Shown here: piece after piece, positions 50,713 through 60,510 of the stretch
How positions within the stretch are numbered: the stretch's first letter is position 1
Layout of the letters: every line of letters starts with the position of its first letter
Assembly (NCBI GenBank): GCA_023432405.1
Contig: JAEYUQ010000016.1
Location: 62,001-126,000, forward strand
Direction: 5' to 3'
DNA from: Actinomycetes bacterium
Lineage (GTDB): Bacteria > Actinomycetota > Actinomycetes > Mycobacteriales > Mycobacteriaceae
Length of the DNA: 64,000 bases
Program-made: the position numbers and the translations under genes
The notes under the pieces: model-generated
Told to the model about the DNA's origin: nothing
The model's input: only the letters and a program-made list of their open reading frames with translations
Database searches by the model: none

Positions 50713-51768
50713 ATGAGTGATACTGCGGTATTGCCTGATGCTGAACAGCTAGTTCAGGATCTTGCAAAGAATCATGGGCACGTTCCCGTGATGCGTGGTC
50801 GGGTCACCGAGCTTCTCGCACCGGCACTTCGTGCTGGCGGGCAGAAAGCGATTCTTGTAGATGGCACCCTCGGAGCTGGCGGTCATACGGAACATCTTCT
50901 CCAGAGCTTCCCTCAGCTTCGAGTGATTGGTGTGGATCGTGATGCTGCCTCCCTGCAGGCAGCCAGTGAGCGTCTTGCCCCTTGTGGAGACCGCTTTACT
51001 GCGCTTCACTGCCGCTTCGACGGCGTCGTCAAGGAAATCGTGGACTCTACGCACCCTGTATGTCAGGAGGCGGTTTCCCTGGGGCTCAGTGGAGCTCTCT
51101 TTGACCTCGGGGTATCCTCCATGCAGCTTGATCAGCTAGAACGCGGTTTCGCGTATCGCGCTGACGCTCCTTTGGATATGCGAATGGATACCACCCAGGA
51201 ACTCACCGCAGCCCAGGTACTGAATACATATTCACACGGTCAACTGGCACATATTCTCAAAGTTTATGGAGATGAACGCTTCGCTGGGAAAATAGCGACC
51301 GCCATCGTCAAGGAGCGTGAGCGGGAACCCTTTGAAAACTCGGGGCGTTTGGTTGAACTCCTCTACGCTGTGATTCCCGCGGCAGCGCGTAGAACCGGCG
51401 GGCATCCTGCCAAGCGAACCTTTCAGGCTTTGCGGATAGAGGTCAACGGTGAGCTTGAGGCCCTTGACCGAGTGATTCCCAGTATCACTGGGGCATTAGC
51501 TCCAGGCGGGCGAGCTGTGTTTATGTCCTATCAGTCTTTGGAAGATCGTCTTGTGAAACAGCACTTTGCTGACTTGACGACGTCGCGGACGCCAAGCGGG
51601 CTGCCGATGGAGCTTCCCGGCTATGAACCACAGTTCAAGCTGGTGACAAAAGGTGCCGAAAAGGCGAGCGTGCAGGAGATTGAGAGCAACCCCAGAGCTG
51701 CCTCTGTCCGAGTTCGGGCGATAGAAAAATTGTCTTCGGCGCCGATAGTATTCGGGGAAGCTCAATGA
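50713..51768 (+). CDS. rsmH: 16S rRNA (cytosine-1402-N4)-methyltransferase
   Basis: This SAM-dependent enzyme methylates C1402 of 16S rRNA. The 351 residues include HVPVMRGRVTELLAPAL, the SAM loop VDGTLGAGGHTEHLL, LFDLGVSSMQLDQLERGFAYRADAPLDMRMD and HPAKRTFQALRIEVN. GAGGTGA lies 5 nt before the ATG. The stop overlaps the start of the ftsL-like gene (ATGA). Confidence 0.97.
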   Translation: MSDTAVLPDAEQLVQDLAKNHGHVPVMRGRVTELLAPALRAGGQKAILVDGTLGAGGHTEHLLQSFPQLRVIGVDRDAASLQAASERLAPCGDRFTALHCRFDGVVKEIVDSTHPVCQEAVSLGLSGALFDLGVSSMQLDQLERGFAYRADAPLDMRMDTTQELTAAQVLNTYSHGQLAHILKVYGDERFAGKIATAIVKEREREPFENSGRLVELLYAVIPAAARRTGGHPAKRTFQALRIEVNGELEALDRVIPSITGALAPGGRAVFMSYQSLEDRLVKQHFADLTTSRTPSGLPMELPGYEPQFKLVTKGAEKASVQEIESNPRAASVRVRAIEKLSSAPIVFGEAQ

Positions 51769-52694
51769 CCACGATTATCTCTAGGAGCAGTAAACGGGCT
51801 CATCGTGAGTCAGGAGTCAGCCGGGATTTGTCTTTGACAGTCGATCCGAAGACCGTGGATAGTGCTGAGCTGGCGCTCGGTCACACATGGCGAGTTCGAG
51901 ATCGCGCTGAGGAGAGCACTCGAAGCAGGCAAGCTTCCCTGGGAGTCAAAGGATCTGGACGGTATTCTCATGCTGGTGCGCTGAGCTCACCTGATTGGAC
52001 CGGGAGAAGTACGGCACTGCCCACCGTGACTCGTACGAAGGTCACCCCTAAGCCCAGTACAACCCAACGGTTAATCGGAAGCCGCCTAGGTTCTCAGCAG
52101 CAGGTCTCTGAACGGGGGAGACGTCTTAGTGTTCAGAAGAAGGGTGAGTTTTCCAAGTTCTCTTTCTTCGTGATAAGTCTCCTGAGCCTCTCGGTTGTGG
52201 TGGCAGTGATGCTCTCGGGGATGGTGACGCAAAAGACCTTTGACATCAAAGATCTTGCACAAAGAGAAGCAACCTTAACCAATGAAGTAGAAACCTTGCA
52301 CCGTGACGTGCAACAGTTGCAGTCCACGGCGGATATCGTGGAGCGGGCAGGAGATATGGGGTTGGTGGTTCCGGCTCAGCCCGGAGTGCTCTCTGTCAGT
52401 CCTGATGGCACAACACAGCAGCAGTTGGATGCCACTGCTGAGAGCCGTCCAGTGATAGATGTGAATGCTCTGAGGTCAGGGGCTGCTGTCACGCGGAATG
52501 CACCTGAAAAAACTCAGGGCCTCAAGCCTGCGGCGGCGTCGCCTAGTGCTCAATCTTCCATGGATCACAGGGACGGTGCCGAAGAGAGCACAGAGGGTAG
52601 GTCACGCGATAGTGATGCCACTGCGCAGATACGCGCTGAACGGGATACCTCGAGGAATAGAATGAACGCCGTTCCGTATCAGAACAACAATTAG
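51765..52694 (+). CDS. FtsL-like division protein
   Basis: This 309-residue bitopic protein sits exactly where ftsL lies in dcw clusters, between rsmH and ftsI. It has a long basic, serine-rich N-terminal region (about 1-125), one transmembrane helix (FFVISLLSLSVVVAVMLSGMV) and a following coiled coil (AQREATLTNEVETLHRDVQQLQSTADIVERAGDMGLV) as in FtsL/DivIC. Both tails are much longer than in typical FtsL (about 100 residues), and the C-terminal 90 residues are low-complexity. Sequence identity to FtsL is weak, so the call rests on position and layout. Confidence 0.75.
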   Translation: MTTIISRSSKRAHRESGVSRDLSLTVDPKTVDSAELALGHTWRVRDRAEESTRSRQASLGVKGSGRYSHAGALSSPDWTGRSTALPTVTRTKVTPKPSTTQRLIGSRLGSQQQVSERGRRLSVQKKGEFSKFSFFVISLLSLSVVVAVMLSGMVTQKTFDIKDLAQREATLTNEVETLHRDVQQLQSTADIVERAGDMGLVVPAQPGVLSVSPDGTTQQQLDATAESRPVIDVNALRSGAAVTRNAPEKTQGLKPAAASPSAQSSMDHRDGAEESTEGRSRDSDATAQIRAERDTSRNRMNAVPYQNNN

Positions 52695-52753
52695 TGTTCA
52701 TGAGAGGGGCGCAGAAAGCCGCGGGTTGGCTGTAAGTAATCAAGGGAGAGCTC

Positions 52754-54787
52754 GTGAATTTTAGATCTGGACGGCTGCCAGCAGGGCGGGGAAGTCTGTC
52801 TACGAGTTCTCCACAAGCCCGCAGTGTTTACTCTGAGGACATCGCCCAATTTCATGGACAAAAGCAGTCTGGGCCTAACACGTGGAGGCAGCGACCTTTC
52901 CCTCCGAATGACAATTCTCACTTGCAGAATCGTGTGAGTGTTGTCTTAGTGCTTGTCATTGTGATTGTGGCTCTCATTATGGGGCGTCTGTTCTTTGTGG
53001 AACTTGCCTGGGGCGATCGCTTTAGAGCCCAGGCACAGGCGCAGCGCTCAGTAAAACAGACAGTGGTGGCTCATCGTGGAGCCATTACGGATCGGTCAGG
53101 TAAAGAACTAGCTTTCACTATGCAGGCGAAGACCTTGACCGTCAGCCCCGTAGTGCTCAGGAAAGAATTGTTTGAGCAGAGCAAAAATGAGGTAGCCTCC
53201 CGGCACAACGTAGCTGTGAACGAGGTGGATAACCGCGAGGTTACTGAAGCGGTTGAGCAGAAGCTGCAGAAGATGGCGCGGGATATTCCCCAGATGGTCA
53301 AAGACTCCAAGGCCACGGATCACAGTAGCTACAGCGAGCGCAGCATTCTGGACAAGCTTCATGCTGAATCGAATTACGAAGTACTGGTGCGCAATGTAGA
53401 TCCCACGTTAGCGCAGACTGTCGCTGAGACATTCCACGGCGTAGCGGCTGATCCTCAGCCTCTCAGGGTCTATCCCAATGGTGCGATAGGGGAGAATGTC
53501 CTAGGGCGTGTCAGCATGGATGGCATTGGACAATACGGCTTTGAAGAGTGGGGGGATGAGTGGCTTCACGGTGCTGACGGAATTCAAAGTCAAGAGATCT
53601 CCACTCATGGAGAGATGATTCCCGGCACGTATAAAGAGGAGCGGGTAAAACGTGATGGCTCTCAGGTGCAGCTCACTTTAGATGCCGATCTTCAGACCTA
53701 TGTGCAACAGCAAGTTGAGCAATCCATGAAGAACTCACTGGCTAAGGGCATTAATGTTGTCGTTCTGGATGCCAAGTCTGGGGAAGTACTGGCTATGGCT
53801 AATGACTCCACCAGTAATCCCAATGAGGATTATGCGGCAGAAGAGCAAGCAGGCAAGAGGAATGACAATCCCTCCATCAGTACACCTTTTGAGCCGGGTT
53901 CTGTGGCAAAGGTTATTACTGCTGCTGCAACTATTGAGGAGGGGCTCACTCGTCCAGATGAAGTTCTCCAGGTGCCAGGGTCTATTGAAATGGCGGGCGT
54001 GACAGTGTCCGATGCTTGGGAGCACGGAATCGTCCCTTATACAACAACTGGTATCTTCGGTAAGTCTTCCAATGTGGGAACGCTTATGCTTGCTCAGAGG
54101 TTGGGCGAAGAACGGTTCAACAGCTATCTGAAGAAGTTTGGGATCGGAGCTTCAACGGGGATAGAACTGCTCGGAGAATCTGAAGGTCTTGTCCCGGAGC
54201 TCAAGGATTGGTCTGGGGGTACCTTTGCCAACCTTCCTATTGGGCAGGGTATGTCTTGGACAGCACTCCAATTAGCGTCTGTGTATCAGACTATGGCCAA
54301 TGGGGGAGTGCGTATTCAACCACGGATTGTGAAGTCTGTTACTGATCCGGAGGGAGAAGAGATGTCAGTGTCAGCTCCCCCGGAAAAAACAAGGGTGGTC
54401 AGCGAACAAACGGCCCGAACTGTAGTCGATATGTTTCGCGCAACGACTCAAAGCGACCCCTCAGGGGTGCAAAGTGGTACCGCACCCACTGCTGGAATAA
54501 CGGGGTATCAGACCTCTGGTAAAACTGGAACGGCCCAGAAAGTAGATCCAGAGACGGGAGCGTATTCACTATCCCGATACTGGATTACCTTTGCGGGGTT
54601 GGCTCCGGCGAATGATCCCCGGTTTGTTGTGGCCATCATGATGGATGAGCCTCAGAGGTCTTCAGATGGTACCGGAGGTCAATCTGCCGGTCCGCTCTTC
54701 AAGGAAATAGCGTCGTGGATTTTAAACAGAGATAACATTCCCCTATCTCCTCCGATGGAGGGGCAGCTTATTCTCCAAGCCCAGTAA
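52754..54787 (+). CDS. ftsI: Division-specific penicillin-binding protein FtsI (PBP3)
   Basis: This septal transpeptidase cross-links peptidoglycan during division. The 677 residues have a cytoplasmic tail, one transmembrane helix (about 60-80), a dimerisation domain and a transpeptidase domain with catalytic S383-x-x-K386 (PGSVAK), S438-S439-N440 and K590-T591-G592. The start is GTG with GGGAGAG close by. It is 59 bp after the ftsL-like gene, its expected partner together with FtsW downstream. Confidence 0.96.
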   Translation: MNFRSGRLPAGRGSLSTSSPQARSVYSEDIAQFHGQKQSGPNTWRQRPFPPNDNSHLQNRVSVVLVLVIVIVALIMGRLFFVELAWGDRFRAQAQAQRSVKQTVVAHRGAITDRSGKELAFTMQAKTLTVSPVVLRKELFEQSKNEVASRHNVAVNEVDNREVTEAVEQKLQKMARDIPQMVKDSKATDHSSYSERSILDKLHAESNYEVLVRNVDPTLAQTVAETFHGVAADPQPLRVYPNGAIGENVLGRVSMDGIGQYGFEEWGDEWLHGADGIQSQEISTHGEMIPGTYKEERVKRDGSQVQLTLDADLQTYVQQQVEQSMKNSLAKGINVVVLDAKSGEVLAMANDSTSNPNEDYAAEEQAGKRNDNPSISTPFEPGSVAKVITAAATIEEGLTRPDEVLQVPGSIEMAGVTVSDAWEHGIVPYTTTGIFGKSSNVGTLMLAQRLGEERFNSYLKKFGIGASTGIELLGESEGLVPELKDWSGGTFANLPIGQGMSWTALQLASVYQTMANGGVRIQPRIVKSVTDPEGEEMSVSAPPEKTRVVSEQTARTVVDMFRATTQSDPSGVQSGTAPTAGITGYQTSGKTGTAQKVDPETGAYSLSRYWITFAGLAPANDPRFVVAIMMDEPQRSSDGTGGQSAGPLFKEIASWILNRDNIPLSPPMEGQLILQAQ

Positions 54788-54874
54788 TTCAGGTGTGAGC
54801 TCCCAGTTTTCACGGCGAGCTTGCATCACAGGAGAACCCTTCCAGAACACACCAACAGAAAGGATCTGAGGCAG

Positions 54875-56419
54875 ATGGCTGCTTTGCTCGGCGCTCTGGT
54901 TTCAGTGGCGAAGGCACGCACTCTGAATATGAGCGACGTCGCTCAGGATTCCACCCTTATCACATCGGTGAGTCTCAATTCCCGAGAGCTTGAAGACCAG
55001 AGCCTTTTTGCTGCACTTCCTGGTACACGGACTCATGGCGCTGTGTACGCGGCCTCTACCCCAGCTGTTGCGGTGCTGACAGATGAGGCAGGGGCAATCA
55101 TCCTGCAGGAGAAGGGGGAATCTCGTCCCATCTTGGTAGTAGAGGATGTTCGGGCAATTCTCGGGAGGGTGTCTGCAGAGGTCTACAACCATCCGGGCAG
55201 AGAACTCACCATTATTGGGATTACAGGCACCTCTGGGAAAACCACTACCAGCTATTTGCTGGAATCTGGTCTGCTGGCTGCTGGGTACAAGGCTGGACTG
55301 ATAGGTACAACGGGTACCCGTATCAATGGGCGCCCAGTGCCGAGCCATCTCACCACTCCGGAGGCTCCTGATCTTCAACGTCTTTTGTCAAGGATGCGTG
55401 AGCAAAATGTGACCCATGTGGTCATGGAGATTTCCAGCCACGCTATAGCGCTAGGGCGTGTTACTGGAACGCCGCTGACAATTGCCGCTTTTACAAACTT
55501 GTCTCAAGATCACTTGGATTTTCATAAAACAATGGAGGACTACTTTTCCACCAAAGCGCGACTTTTTAATCCAAGAAGTGAGTTAAAAGCGGACAACACC
55601 GTGGTGTGTACTGATGATGACTGGGGTGTTCGCCTCCAAAGCATTGCACAAAACCCTGTGACTGTGGGCACTCACGGTCAGGCCGCTTCGTTCCGGGCAC
55701 GAGACATTGCAGCCCACGAGCACGGCACTCAGAGTTTTACTGCCTGCCTGCCCTCAGGAGACGCACATCATGTTTCTCTACCTATTCCAGGAGAGTTCAA
55801 TGTGGCCAACGCTATGATTGCTGTGGCCTGCGCTTCAGTGATAGCGGTGGATATACCCACATTCATCCAAGGTTTGCAGCGCGTGGGTGTGCCAGGACGG
55901 ATGGAACGCATTGAGATGGGACAAGACTTTGTGGCTGTGGTGGATTACGCCCATAAGCCGGCCGCTGTCGCGGCAGTCTTGGACTCTCTCAAGGAACAGA
56001 CTTCAGGGAGAGTGGCTGTGGTTGTGGGTGCTGGAGGAGACCGTGACCACGGAAAGCGTCCCAAGATGGGGGCTGAGGCCGCTCGTCGAGCAGACATGGT
56101 TATTGTCACGGACGATAACCCTCGGAGTGAGGATCCCGCCCAGATTCGCCAGCAAGTCCTAGAAGGAGCCCGCAGCGTTCTGGCTCAGCAGCAAGAAGCG
56201 GGGGTCAGTCACCCCGTGGAGCTCAAAGAGATTGGTGATCGCGCGCAGGCAATACGTGCGGCAGTACGGTGGGCACAATCAGGAGACGCTCTTATTATCG
56301 CAGGCAAAGGCCATGAAACAGGGCAGCTCATAGCTGGTGTGATGCACCACTTTGATGATCGGGAAGAATTGCGCACCGCCATTGCAGAATCTCTGAAGGA
56401 GCACGAGTCCGATGATTGA
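54875..56419 (+). CDS. murE: UDP-MurNAc-L-Ala-D-Glu:diaminopimelate ligase
   Basis: This ATP-dependent ligase adds meso-diaminopimelate to the peptidoglycan stem. It has the P-loop GITGTSGKTTTSYLL and the DNPR motif (TDDNPRSEDP) typical of diaminopimelate-adding enzymes. I chose the ATG at 54875 (514 residues), with a GAGG sequence close by, because the frame's first start at 54821 is TTG and lacks support. Its stop overlaps the murF start by 8 bp. Confidence 0.95.
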   Translation: MAALLGALVSVAKARTLNMSDVAQDSTLITSVSLNSRELEDQSLFAALPGTRTHGAVYAASTPAVAVLTDEAGAIILQEKGESRPILVVEDVRAILGRVSAEVYNHPGRELTIIGITGTSGKTTTSYLLESGLLAAGYKAGLIGTTGTRINGRPVPSHLTTPEAPDLQRLLSRMREQNVTHVVMEISSHAIALGRVTGTPLTIAAFTNLSQDHLDFHKTMEDYFSTKARLFNPRSELKADNTVVCTDDDWGVRLQSIAQNPVTVGTHGQAASFRARDIAAHEHGTQSFTACLPSGDAHHVSLPIPGEFNVANAMIAVACASVIAVDIPTFIQGLQRVGVPGRMERIEMGQDFVAVVDYAHKPAAVAAVLDSLKEQTSGRVAVVVGAGGDRDHGKRPKMGAEAARRADMVIVTDDNPRSEDPAQIRQQVLEGARSVLAQQQEAGVSHPVELKEIGDRAQAIRAAVRWAQSGDALIIAGKGHETGQLIAGVMHHFDDREELRTAIAESLKEHESDD

Positions 56420-57881
56420 TATGACTTTGGCTGAGGTGGCCGAGGTAGTTGGTGGAACACTTTGCGACGCCCCTGACCCCGGCGCCATCATCCACGGATC
56501 GGTGGAATTTGACTCCCGAAAAGTTATCCCAGGTGGTCTTTTCGTTGCTATTTCTGGGGCCCGAGTAGATGGACACCGTTTTTCCGAACAGGCCGTGGCT
56601 TCAGGTGCAGTAGCCGTCCTTGCGGCTCGTCCCGTCGGGGTACCGGCGATTGTGGTTAAGCCAGAGGGCAGAGCTTCTGGAAACGCCGAGGCTTTCCTCC
56701 ATGACGCTGATGGGTCTGCAGCAGCGGTGGTAGGTGCTCTCTCTCGGCTGGCAGCGGAGGTTATTCGAAGGCTTAGCGCGCGTGGTTTGACTGTGATTGG
56801 AATCACCGGATCAGCGGGAAAGACCTCCACAAAGGATCTCATTGCAGCAGTGCTGGCCACTGATGGAGCAACTATTGCTCCTCCAGGGTCTTTCAACAAC
56901 GAGATTGGGTTGCCGTACACAGCGTTGCGCTGTACTGACGAGACCAAGTATCTGGTGGCTGAAATGTCTGCCCGCGGGATTGGGCATATTCGCCATCTCA
57001 CACACATTACCCCGCCACAGATTGGGGTTGTGCTCAACGTGGGTTCTGCGCACTTAGGAGAGTTCGGTTCTCGAGAGAACATTGCCCAAGCAAAAGGTGA
57101 GTTAGTAGAGGCCTTATCTCCCTCGGGAGTTGCCGTTCTCAACGCCGATGATGCTTTGGTATCCGCAATGGCTCATCGCACCCAAGCCCGCGCTGTGACT
57201 TTCTCGGCGCAGAAATCTTCCCGTGCAGGGCAAGAAGCTGACATCTTTGCGGACACCATCACCCTAGATAGTCTTGCGCGTCCTAGCTTTGACCTGGTTC
57301 ATGGGCGGCAGCGCCACCCTGTTCAGCTTCAGGTGTTTGGTGCTCACCAAACATCAAATGCTCTGGCAGCAGCAGCTGTTGGCATAGAATGTGGGCTTTC
57401 TCTGGAAACAGTGGCTCAGGCTTTGAGCCTTGCAGGTCCTGCTTCAGCTCATCGTATGGATGTGCGTACCAGGGCAGATGGTGTGACCATCATCAATGAT
57501 GCGTATAACGCTAATCCCGAATCTATGCGTGCTGGACTTGCTGCACTGGGAACAACGGCTTCAAGCCGTGAGAACGCCAGCAGCTGGGCTGTTCTTTCCG
57601 AAATGGGAGAGTTGGGAGCTGACTCACAGGTGCGCCATGAGGAGCTGGCTTCTGTACTTGTGGAGCACGGCATCAATCATCTTGTGGCTGTGGGAACCAG
57701 CCAAGATGTTATTGCCTTGGCGCAGGCGGCCCGCCACCTGAATGTGGACACCGTCCTAGCACAGGATACTCAGGAAGCTGTAGCACTTCTGGAAACACAA
57801 CTGAGCTCTAGAGATGTGGTGCTTGTGAAAGCTTCTCATGCCCAGGAGCTATGGAAAGTAGCCGAAGCTCTGCTGGAGTAG
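56412..57881 (+). CDS. murF: UDP-MurNAc-tripeptide:D-Ala-D-Ala ligase
   Basis: This ligase attaches D-Ala-D-Ala to complete the UDP-MurNAc pentapeptide. The 489 residues include FDSRKVIPGGLFVAISGARVDGH, the ATP loop GITGSAGKTSTKDLIA and HRMDVRTRADGVTIINDAYNANPESM. It overlaps murE by 8 bp. mraY follows after about 50 bp. Confidence 0.96.
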   Translation: MIDMTLAEVAEVVGGTLCDAPDPGAIIHGSVEFDSRKVIPGGLFVAISGARVDGHRFSEQAVASGAVAVLAARPVGVPAIVVKPEGRASGNAEAFLHDADGSAAAVVGALSRLAAEVIRRLSARGLTVIGITGSAGKTSTKDLIAAVLATDGATIAPPGSFNNEIGLPYTALRCTDETKYLVAEMSARGIGHIRHLTHITPPQIGVVLNVGSAHLGEFGSRENIAQAKGELVEALSPSGVAVLNADDALVSAMAHRTQARAVTFSAQKSSRAGQEADIFADTITLDSLARPSFDLVHGRQRHPVQLQVFGAHQTSNALAAAAVGIECGLSLETVAQALSLAGPASAHRMDVRTRADGVTIINDAYNANPESMRAGLAALGTTASSRENASSWAVLSEMGELGADSQVRHEELASVLVEHGINHLVAVGTSQDVIALAQAARHLNVDTVLAQDTQEAVALLETQLSSRDVVLVKASHAQELWKVAEALLE

Positions 57882-57930
57882 TTATGCTTTCTGCCGGACA
57901 TACACAGAATCAGAACTGAAAGACGAAGAC

Positions 57931-59034
57931 GTGGCTCAAATCATTATTGGCGGACTGGTGAGTTTCCTGGTGACCATTGTGCTGACACCAGTACTGATCA
58001 GGAAGTTCTCTGCGGAGGGGTTAGGTCAGGAAATCCGCGAGGACGGCCCCCAGTCCCATCTTCGCAAACGCGGAACGCCCACAATGGGCGGTATAGCTAT
58101 CATCATTGGCATTGTGCTGGGCTATTGTGTGGCTGGTCTGGTGGGGTTAGCCACGGGTGCTCCGGCATTCACTGCCTCTGGTCTTGTGGTTCTGTGTATA
58201 ACTCTGGCTTTGGGGGGCTTGGGTTTTGCCGATGACTTCATCAAACTCTTCAAAGAACGCAACCTCGGGTTGAACAAGACGGCAAAGCTCATTGGGCAGT
58301 TTGTTGTTGCTATTGTCTTTGTGCTGCTCATCCTCAACTTCCCCAACGACGCAGGTCTTACTCCCGGGAGTACCCATCTGTCTTCACTGCGGGACATAGA
58401 CGGGGTAGATCTAGCCCTGGGGGGCTCAGTGTTGGGCTTTATTCTTTTTACTCTCTTTATCTATTTCCTGGTGGCAGGCTGGTCAAACGCTGTCAATCTC
58501 ACAGACGGACTGGATGGTCTTGCCGCAGGCGCCACTGCAATTACCATGACGGGCTACACCCTTATTACGTGGTGGCAGTTCCGTAACTCCTGTGGAGCAA
58601 GCGTGTCTCACGGCTGTTATGAGGTGCGCGATCCTTTGGATCTCGCTATCCTGGCAGCGGCCGGTTTTGGGGCTTGTCTTGGTTTCCTGTGGTGGAACGC
58701 TGCCCCGGCAAAAATTTTCATGGGGGATACCGGCTCCCTTGCCTTGGGCGGTTTGGTGGCAGCCATATCGGTGGTATCCCGAACCGAACTCCTCATGTTT
58801 ATCCTGGGTGCTCTTTTCTTCGTGGAAGCTGTCAGTGTTGTCATTCAGGTGGTGGCGTTTAGAACCACAGGCAAGCGTCCATTTCGTATGGCACCCTTCC
58901 ATCATCACTTTGAAAATGGGGGTTGGCCCGAAACAACAGTGGTCGTGCGGTTCTGGATTCTGGCTGTCGTGTCTGCAGCAGCAGGGGTAGCTCTGTTTTA
59001 CGGTGAGTGGCTGAGCGTGCAGGGAGGCTTCTAG
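57931..59034 (+). CDS. mraY: Phospho-N-acetylmuramoyl-pentapeptide transferase
   Basis: This integral membrane enzyme makes lipid I by joining phospho-MurNAc-pentapeptide to undecaprenyl phosphate. The 367 residues span about ten helices. Signature segments are KRGTPTMGGIAII, FADDFIKLFKERNLGLNKTAKL (catalytic aspartates), NLTDGLDGLAAG and FMGDTGSLALGG with HHHFE near the C-terminus. The start is GTG with GAAAGA near. Confidence 0.97.
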   Translation: MAQIIIGGLVSFLVTIVLTPVLIRKFSAEGLGQEIREDGPQSHLRKRGTPTMGGIAIIIGIVLGYCVAGLVGLATGAPAFTASGLVVLCITLALGGLGFADDFIKLFKERNLGLNKTAKLIGQFVVAIVFVLLILNFPNDAGLTPGSTHLSSLRDIDGVDLALGGSVLGFILFTLFIYFLVAGWSNAVNLTDGLDGLAAGATAITMTGYTLITWWQFRNSCGASVSHGCYEVRDPLDLAILAAAGFGACLGFLWWNAAPAKIFMGDTGSLALGGLVAAISVVSRTELLMFILGALFFVEAVSVVIQVVAFRTTGKRPFRMAPFHHHFENGGWPETTVVVRFWILAVVSAAAGVALFYGEWLSVQGGF

Positions 59035-60480
59035 ATGACCCAGGAAGACTCCACACAGGTCACGGAAGGCGTATCAAAAAGAGAAGGACTGGCGATGAAG
59101 CTTCCGGAGGAGTTTCGTGGTTCCATTATGGTGGCTGGAGCCGGTGTTTCCGGGATAGGAGCTGCCAGGCTTCTTCTGCACTGTGGCCTTCAGGTCACTG
59201 TGGCAGATGATGATTCTGATGCTCGCGAACGCGCACAGAGTTTAGGTGCTGAGGCTATCGGCGTCGATAAGGCTAGGCAGACAATCGCAGAGTACTCATT
59301 GGTAGTCACATCGCCCGGCTGGTCCCCTCAAACCCCTTTACTTGTCGACGCCGCTCGCAGTGGCATTGACGTCATTGGGGATGTGGAAGCCTGTTACCGC
59401 CTGGATAGGGCGGGAGTATTTGGTGCGCCGCGCACCTGGCTTGTGGTGACTGGCACTAATGGGAAGACCACCACAGTGGGGATGCTGTATGCCATGATGC
59501 AGCAGGGTGAAAGGCCTGCTGCAGCCGTGGGCAACATCGGAATGGCTGTGGAAGATGCTCTTCTCTCGGAAGAGCGTATTGACGTTCTAGTCTGTGAGCT
59601 TTCGAGTTTCCAATTGCACTGGTCCTCGCAGCTAGTACCGGATGCCGGAGTTTTGCTCAACCTGGCAGAAGATCACCTGGATTGGCACTCGGGGATGGCT
59701 GGGTACGCTGCTGCGAAAGCAAAGGCTCTTCGAGGCCCCATAGCGGTTGCCGGGGTGGACGATCCCCTCGTTCGGGAGCTTGTGGGCGGCCGTAAGGATG
59801 TTATTGGTTTCACTTTGGGCAAGCCAGAACCTGGTCAGCTTGGTGTACGAGACGGTGTCCTGGTGGACACACAGGGACATCACTTTTACAAGGCAGATCA
59901 CATTCACCCTGCAGGCTCTGCGGGAATTGCTGATGCCCTGGCTGCTGCTGCCATTGCTCGAACTCAAGGGATTACTCCCGAGCAAGTGGCTACGGCTCTG
60001 GACACCTTCCAGGTGGCACGCCACCGAGGTGAAGTTGTGGCCGAGTATGAGGGTGTGACTTTTATAGATAACTCCAAGGCCACTAACCCTCATGCTGCAG
60101 ACGCCGCCTTGCACGGCATGAGGAAGGTGATTTGGTTTGCTGGAGGGCAACTCAAAGGGGCTGACATCACGCAGGTGGTGAAGGATCACGCTCACCGGCT
60201 CAAAGCGGTGATGGTGATGGGAGCTGATCGAGAGATTGTTCGTGAGGTGTGTGCCGCCTTTGCTCCATCCGTCCCTGTGATTGTCACGGAGGCTACCGAT
60301 AAGGACGCGGCAATGCGGGAATTAGTAGAGAGCACCTTCTCGATTATGGAATCGGGAGATACCGTACTGCTGGCTCCTGCTGGAGCCTCCCTTGATATGT
60401 ATCAAGGAATGGGAGAGCGCGGAGATATTTTTGCGAGAGAAGTAGCGCGCCTGAGCTCTACGGGCACCAGCGCTATCTAA
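59035..60480 (+). CDS. murD: UDP-N-acetylmuramoylalanine:D-glutamate ligase
   Basis: This enzyme adds D-glutamate to UDP-MurNAc-L-Ala. The 481 residues include the nucleotide loop VTGTNGKTTTVGMLY and SFQLHWSS, NLAEDHLDWH and NSKATNPHAAD. Two in-frame starts are both well supported: 59035 (GGGAGG 7 nt upstream, abutting the mraY stop) and 59095 (AGAAGGA about 6 nt upstream, giving 461 residues). The first 20 residues do not look like typical MurD, so the shorter form may be the real or main one. Confidence 0.95.
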   Translation: MTQEDSTQVTEGVSKREGLAMKLPEEFRGSIMVAGAGVSGIGAARLLLHCGLQVTVADDDSDARERAQSLGAEAIGVDKARQTIAEYSLVVTSPGWSPQTPLLVDAARSGIDVIGDVEACYRLDRAGVFGAPRTWLVVTGTNGKTTTVGMLYAMMQQGERPAAAVGNIGMAVEDALLSEERIDVLVCELSSFQLHWSSQLVPDAGVLLNLAEDHLDWHSGMAGYAAAKAKALRGPIAVAGVDDPLVRELVGGRKDVIGFTLGKPEPGQLGVRDGVLVDTQGHHFYKADHIHPAGSAGIADALAAAAIARTQGITPEQVATALDTFQVARHRGEVVAEYEGVTFIDNSKATNPHAADAALHGMRKVIWFAGGQLKGADITQVVKDHAHRLKAVMVMGADREIVREVCAAFAPSVPVIVTEATDKDAAMRELVESTFSIMESGDTVLLAPAGASLDMYQGMGERGDIFAREVARLSSTGTSAI

Positions 60481-60510
60481 GAGCACGACCTCAGAGAGGA
60501 GCTACCCGCT

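Noticed and set aside
56279..57142. 287-codon minus-strand frame over murE/murF
   Set aside because: Antisense to murF, whose catalytic motifs are clear; composition is typical of a shadow frame.
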